A stretch of DNA of 64,000 nt from Isoetes taiwanensis. Lineage: Eukaryota; Streptophyta; Lycopodiopsida; Isoetales; Isoetaceae. Positions 60,078-64,000 of the stretch are shown one piece after another (position 1 is the first letter of the stretch; the number at the start of each line of letters is the position of its first letter). The position numbers were made by a program, and so were the translations under genes. The notes beneath the pieces were generated by a model. The model saw nothing but the letters and a program-made list of their open reading frames with translations, made no database searches and was not told the origin of the DNA. The DNA lies in NCBI GenBank assembly GCA_021234155.1, contig JAJEKV010000003.1:29061166-29125165 (forward strand). The letters run 5' to 3'.

Positions 60078-60276
60078 TTCGCGTAAGCGAAAACTACTGT
60101 TTCGCTTACGCGAAACCCGCTTCGCGTAAGCGAAACTTATAAAACAGCTTACGCGAACGAAAAAAAGTTTCGCGTAAGCAAAACCTCCTATTTCGCTTAC
60201 GCGAAAAAAGTTTCGCGTAAGCGAAATTTAAGACTTCGCTTACGCGAAGTCGGGGACGAGATTCGCGTAAGCGAAA
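60078..60276. repeat. Right subterminal array of the hAT
   Basis: About nine copies of the TTCGCGTAAGCGAA-type motif in alternating orientations, as in the left array at 48447-48624, some with one or two changes (for example GTAAGCAAAA). Confidence 0.95.
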
Positions 60277-60403
60277 AATAAATACGAAATATTTCCGGCC
60301 GGCGAGTATTAAATACGAAAAATACGTATTTTTCCCAAAAATACGTATTTTTGGACTTTATACGTCTGAAAAAATAATTTCATACGTACAGAACCTATCC
60401 CTG

Positions 60404-60411
60404 CATAGAAC
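60404..60411. repeat. 8-bp target-site duplication of the hAT (right)
   Basis: CATAGAAC, identical to 48317-48324. Confidence 0.97.
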
Positions 60412-60839
60412 AGAACAATAGAATATCATCTAATCTATCTACCTAACATACATGGTTAGGTTCTTTCGTTAGATGCTGAGTTCTTGGCATCTATAAGGCC
60501 TCTAAGGCTAATCTAACATACTAACTCGGCCTAATGTCGGACTGAAAGTCGGCATTTCCTGATCCTTGGATTGCTCCAGCTCCTCAGAATGCGTCCACGC
60601 TTCTGTTCGACTGAAGATGATCAAATTCGAAAGGTTTGTTGTGCAAAGACAGCTTAGCAACGTCTGGCAAGGTGGAATGGCACAGACATTGGCAAACCAG
60701 CTCTTGGACACTGGAACCCGAAAAGGAAAAGTTTAGGGTTCCAATCTCTTTTACATGACCCTTTTAGGGTTAGGGCCAAAAGGTCATGTAGGGTTTTGCC
60801 ACGTGGCAAAAATGGGGTTATATGAACATTATAAGGACA
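60412..60839 (-). mobile_element. Ty3/Gypsy LTR fragment, reverse orientation, part 2
   Basis: Continues the LTR interrupted at 48316. On the minus strand it shares CCAAGGATCAGG and a CTAACCCTAA region with the U3/R part of the LTR at 61043. It lacks the LTR start (TGTGACGT) because the Helitron end at 60840 cuts it. Confidence 0.65.
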
Positions 60840-61042
60840 CTAGTAATGGTGCCCAGCGTTGCTGGGTGTAAGTTAGAAACTTGTAAACGATTAGCCAGCA
60901 ATGCTCCTAAGATGGAAGGTGTTGAACTGCCCTTTTAAGGCTAGATGCTTTTCACTTTTCAAAGCTTCTGCAAGATCATTTGTACAATGCAATAATAGCT
61001 CGTAATAGGGTGTGCATTGAGGTTGAAGTCAAGGTGCAAAAG
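60840..61042 (-). mobile_element. Helitron 3' end, reverse orientation (copy 3)
   Basis: On the minus strand it ends CTAG (60843-60840), with the hairpin at 60851-60867 (GCCCAGC-GTT-GCTGGGT, one G-T pair). The rest matches the other copies only over the terminal tens of bases. It is interrupted or ended at 61042 by the LTR. It points towards the copy ending at 47511, tail to tail, with the reverse LTR fragment between. Confidence 0.65.
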
Positions 61043-62604
61043 TGTGACGTTCCAGCACAGTATACGGTCCCAGGATATATACTGTACTGCCTCGTCACGC
61101 GTACACGCCATCCCGACTGACGTGTACGCCGACGTGTAGCCAAGCAAGTAGCACCCTAGGGGGCAACTTGCAAGGTGTGTGCATTTATTAATATGCACAT
61201 TTACCCATGTGCACATGTATCCAAGTGTACACATTTACCGACTTAGTTATTAAAGGCAAGTGGGCCATACCCAATTATCCCACATGCTTAAAGGGATAAT
61301 GGGAAACCCTAGCCCTAACCCTTTGTCTATATAGGTAAAGAAAACCTAAACTTGCTATTTTTGTTCATGCCATTTTAGGGCTCTGTTTTGCTTGCCCCAG
61401 GAGCAAAACCCACCTCCCAAACTCTGTTTGAGCGATCTAGCTTATTAGTTCCCCTTTCTAGCTTCATCTTCTAGCAGTTCAGCAGGATGGTCGAGTTCAG
61501 AACAGGAGGAGCGAGCCAAGGATCAGGTATTTTGTCAATTGAATAGCTTAAACCGCCTCCAAGTCATTGAAAGCCTATTAAATTGCCCATAGTAGCCATC
61601 TAGATCTCTAGATACCCAGTCCTAACTAAAGAACCTAACTCTATGATATAGATTAGATCTTGTTCTTTAGTTCTTCTGTGATATGTATGATGATGTATCT
61701 CTGTGAACTCATTGTATTGGGAAGGGGGGTAGAGACCTTAAAGCCTGGTAGTTGATGCTCCTAGCGAGCCTCTTTAGTGCACTGTAAATTCGGCCCGTGT
61801 GCAAGAGCCACACCTGGTTGTGGGTGAAGGGGCCAGACTGGCTTATAAGGAGGTTCATGTCCTGACTCATGAACGATCCCTCTGGTGTGTAAAGTCTACC
61901 AGGGATCATTGTGAACTAGGTCTAATGGCTTGCCACTGCGTGTGGGCAAGGCATCGGCTCGACACCCGTGGAGTGATGCGTAACTCTCCATTGGGTTCAA
62001 GTCGAATAAGGGCAGTGGCCCTCTAGTCACCTTGAGTCAGCATGTATATCTCTGGAGGGAGTGATCCCCACCTGCCCCATCAAAACTGGGGAGATGCAAC
62101 CCAGGAATAGCCCCTTTGGCTATGCATCCGGCTGGCTACAGTCAGGTCCCAACACTTTTCAACCTACTCTGCAAAGTGTGCACAGGAGGGGCGGATGGAG
62201 TGGACTACCCTAAGCCATGTTCTTATGCCAGCCAAATCCATTGCCATGAATTCTGTCTGCAATGACCTCTGGAGGCCCAAGCCGTCAGTAATCCCCTTGA
62301 GTCTGAGCCTTGGGTAGGATTCCCATATGTGATGTACTGATCTTTGTCTATGCAGATATGTGATGAGCCATCCTTCAAGATGGTTATGTGATGTTGATGT
62401 TGTATACTGACATGTATGTTTACGCTTTCGCAGCTAGGTAGGCCCTGAGGGAGACAGGGTAAATGACCCCTTCATTCTTCCCACTGGAACTCACCAAGGT
62501 TACAGTGATACGTGGAGGGCCCTGTATCAGTATGGAGCTGGTATGGGGGATGAACTCCTGTTCGTATACGGTGAATGCACCGTATATGAGTAGGGGACGT
62601 CACA
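61043..62604 (+). mobile_element. LTR of a Ty3/Gypsy element, full length (1,562 bp)
   Basis: It starts TGTGACGTTCC and ends GGGGACGTCACA, giving inverted TGTGACGT/ACGTCACA ends. A TATATA box lies at 61328, about 285 bp in, after CCCTAACCCTTTG. Near the 3' end ATACGGTG-AATG-CACCGTAT forms a hairpin. The primer-binding site follows one base after the end. Short frames inside (for example 61799-62026) are not genes. Confidence 0.88.
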
Positions 62605-62605
62605 G

Positions 62606-62617
62606 TGGTATCAGAGC
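62606..62617 (+). other. tRNA-iMet primer-binding site
   Basis: TGGTATCAGAGC, perfect complement to the 3' end of plant initiator methionine tRNA, the standard primer of plant LTR retrotransposons. It fixes the 3' end of the LTR and the plus orientation of this element. Confidence 0.92.
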
Positions 62618-62715
62618 AATGTTCTTGGAGACCAAGAGCAAAACACTGGCCATGCTCCCAGTAGTACTAACTTGATAGAGTTCTCAAACCTCGAAAAAAG
62701 TGGGAAAATTTTTTC

Positions 62716-63989
62716 TTATTGACAATGATCTTCAATGGACTTGCTGTAGACTAGAATGTCGTCGAAGAATACAATGACAAATTTATCTAAGAACTCCCTG
62801 AAGATGTCGTTCATGAGACGCATGAAAGTTGCCGGGGCATTCGATAAGCCAAAGGGCATTACCGTAAATTCGAAGTGCCCGTACCGCGTTCTGAAGGCGG
62901 TCTTATGGATATCTTCTTCCTTTATCCTTATTTGGTGGTAACCCGACCTTAAGTCAATCTTAGAGAAAACTTTCGCTCCTTGGAGCTGATCCATCAAATC
63001 ATCTGCCCTTGGCAGCGCATACTTATTCTTTATCATCTGTTTGTTAAGCTGGCGATAATCTATACACATTCTTAGACTCCCGTCTTTCTTCTTTGCGAAG
63101 AGTATGGGTGCTCCAAAAGGAGACACACTTGCTCTAATGAATCCAAGGTCAAGCAATTCCTGCAGCTTCTTCTTGAGCTCTATCAACTCTGGGGTGCTCA
63201 TTCTGTAAGGTGCCTTGCTAGTAGGTTTAGCATCTAGAGCTAGTATGATTTCACACTCTACACCCCTATAAGGTGGTAGCTGACGGATTTGATCCGAAAA
63301 TACATCATTGAACTCCCTAATGAGCCTTGCTACTGGCTAGGGCAACTGATTCCCACTTAGGTTACTTCCCTTCTCTTTAGTTGGTTCAATTGCCTCTAAC
63401 CTCAGAATATAATCCACCTTATTTCTTACTATACTTTTTCTTAGCTGCTTCATAGAAATGCACTGCACAGGAGAAGCTACCTTCTTACCTTTTACTATGA
63501 ATCTGTTGTCGTCCGACGCCGTCATGGAGATCTGTTATGCTCGCAGTCAATCATCGCTTTAGCTGGCTTTAGCAACTCCATTCCTACTATAAGGTCATAC
63601 TTTCCAATATCCATGACCTCTGCCCCCATCGACCACTTGCTTCCACTAAGGTCTATGTCAAATGTGATCCTCCTCCCCTTAATGTGGCGAATGACACCGC
63701 TTGTCATGCTAACTGGCCTTGGCTTTGACTTCAAGACTTTATTCTTCATTAGGGCAGCAAGCCTAGGAGAGGCAAAGTTGTGGGAGCTACCTGTATCTAT
63801 CAAGACTAGGTATGGATTGCTATCTATGATTCCCTCAACCGAAATGACTGTGGACTGATTTTCAACATCACCTGACTCAATAGCTGCACAAATATGGCAC
63901 TCACCATCTATGAAATCTTGCGCTTCCTGCTGGTCGTCCTCTTCGTCATCTCCTTCGGTTGGTGACTCCCAATCTGCAAGTTCTGCCAA
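62716..63989 (-). pseudogene. Ty3/Gypsy pol fragment: aspartic protease and reverse transcriptase
   Basis: Minus strand, continuing beyond the window end. 63989-63522 holds a retropepsin-like protease (LVLIDTGSSHNF, active site DTG). A frame change at about 63525 leads to TASDDNRFIVKGKK. A TAG near 63340 interrupts before [13 protein letters not shown] and [11 protein letters not shown]. The reverse-transcriptase frame continues to 62716 with [51 protein letters not shown] and the catalytic [12 protein letters not shown]. It stops after IEDHCQ, where the LTR leader sequence begins, so RNase H and integrase are missing. Its orientation is opposite to the LTR and PBS beside it. Confidence 0.92.
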
Positions 63990-64000
63990 CGCTGCCTGCA

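Larger units (their letters stand above)
48325..60403. mobile_element. Giant hAT transposon (12,079 bp) with cargo genes
   Basis: Termini are CAGTGATAGGTTC (48325-48337) and GAACCTATCCCTG (60391-60403): 13-bp inverted repeats with one mismatch that begin with the CAG(T/G)G typical of hAT elements. A perfect 8-bp duplication, CATAGAAC, flanks it. Inside each end are AT-rich ATACGT repeats and then an array of TTTCGCGTAAGCGAAA motifs. Contents, left to right: transposase (plus strand), then coiled-coil/RING-like gene, conserved ORF and kinase-like gene (minus strand). A CACTA-type MITE carrying a Helitron is inserted in the kinase 5' exon. Without those two the element was about 8.8 kb. Typical plant hATs are about 3-5 kb, so the size and cargo are unusual. 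Confidence 0.95.

Overview
The window is nuclear DNA of a land plant with a large, transposon-rich genome. I see plant hAT, CACTA-type, Helitron, LINE and Ty3/Gypsy elements, a pentatricopeptide-repeat (PPR) pseudogene, GT-AG introns, and a primer-binding site complementary to plant initiator tRNA-Met. The PPR style, the multicopy DUF7869-like gene and the NIF/HAD gene with a DLNGVL motif recall ferns, lycophytes or bryophytes more than flowering plants; that placement is inference. No rRNA, tRNA or CRISPR array was recognised, and almost every coding region is broken.

Left part (1-45.3 kb). An 8.4-kb segment is present twice in direct orientation (1-8366, running off the left edge, and 31160-39535). 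Each copy holds a degenerate DUF7869-like gene on the minus strand, a small acidic ORF behind a TATA box, the 5' end of a Helitron-like sequence, and the first exon of a second gene. In copy B that second gene seems to continue to about 45.3 kb as a long, frameshifted multi-exon gene ending in a NIF/FCP1-like HAD domain. Its presumed introns are packed with CACGCC-n-GCGTG palindromes. Between the copies lie a degenerate LINE, a frameshifted PPR pseudogene, an LTR with a decayed primer-binding site, short tandem repeats and long stretches with nothing recognisable. This part has many small indels in GC-containing words, from real decay or from uncorrected long-read errors.

Right part (45.6-64 kb). 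The sequence is cleaner and forms a nest of mobile elements whose insertions can be read to the base. A reverse-oriented LTR fragment (47512-48316 plus 60412-60839) is split by a 12,079-bp hAT transposon (48325-60403) with a perfect 8-bp target duplication, CATAGAAC. The hAT carries a decayed BED/DUF659/hATC transposase on the plus strand. On the opposite strand it carries cargo: a coiled-coil/RING-like gene, a small conserved ORF and a protein-kinase-like gene. The kinase 5' exon was hit by a 195-bp foldback CACTA-type MITE (target duplication TTA), and that MITE was then hit by a 3,104-bp Helitron (55801-58904) inserted between A and T. The window ends with an intact-looking LTR (61043-62604) with TATA box and primer-binding site, joined after about 100 bp to an oppositely oriented Ty3/Gypsy protease-RT region.

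The most novel-looking object is the giant hAT: a DNA transposon with its own transposase, dense subterminal TTTCGCGTAAGCGAAA arrays at both ends, and opposite-strand kinase and RING-like cargo genes, all inside one target-site duplication.
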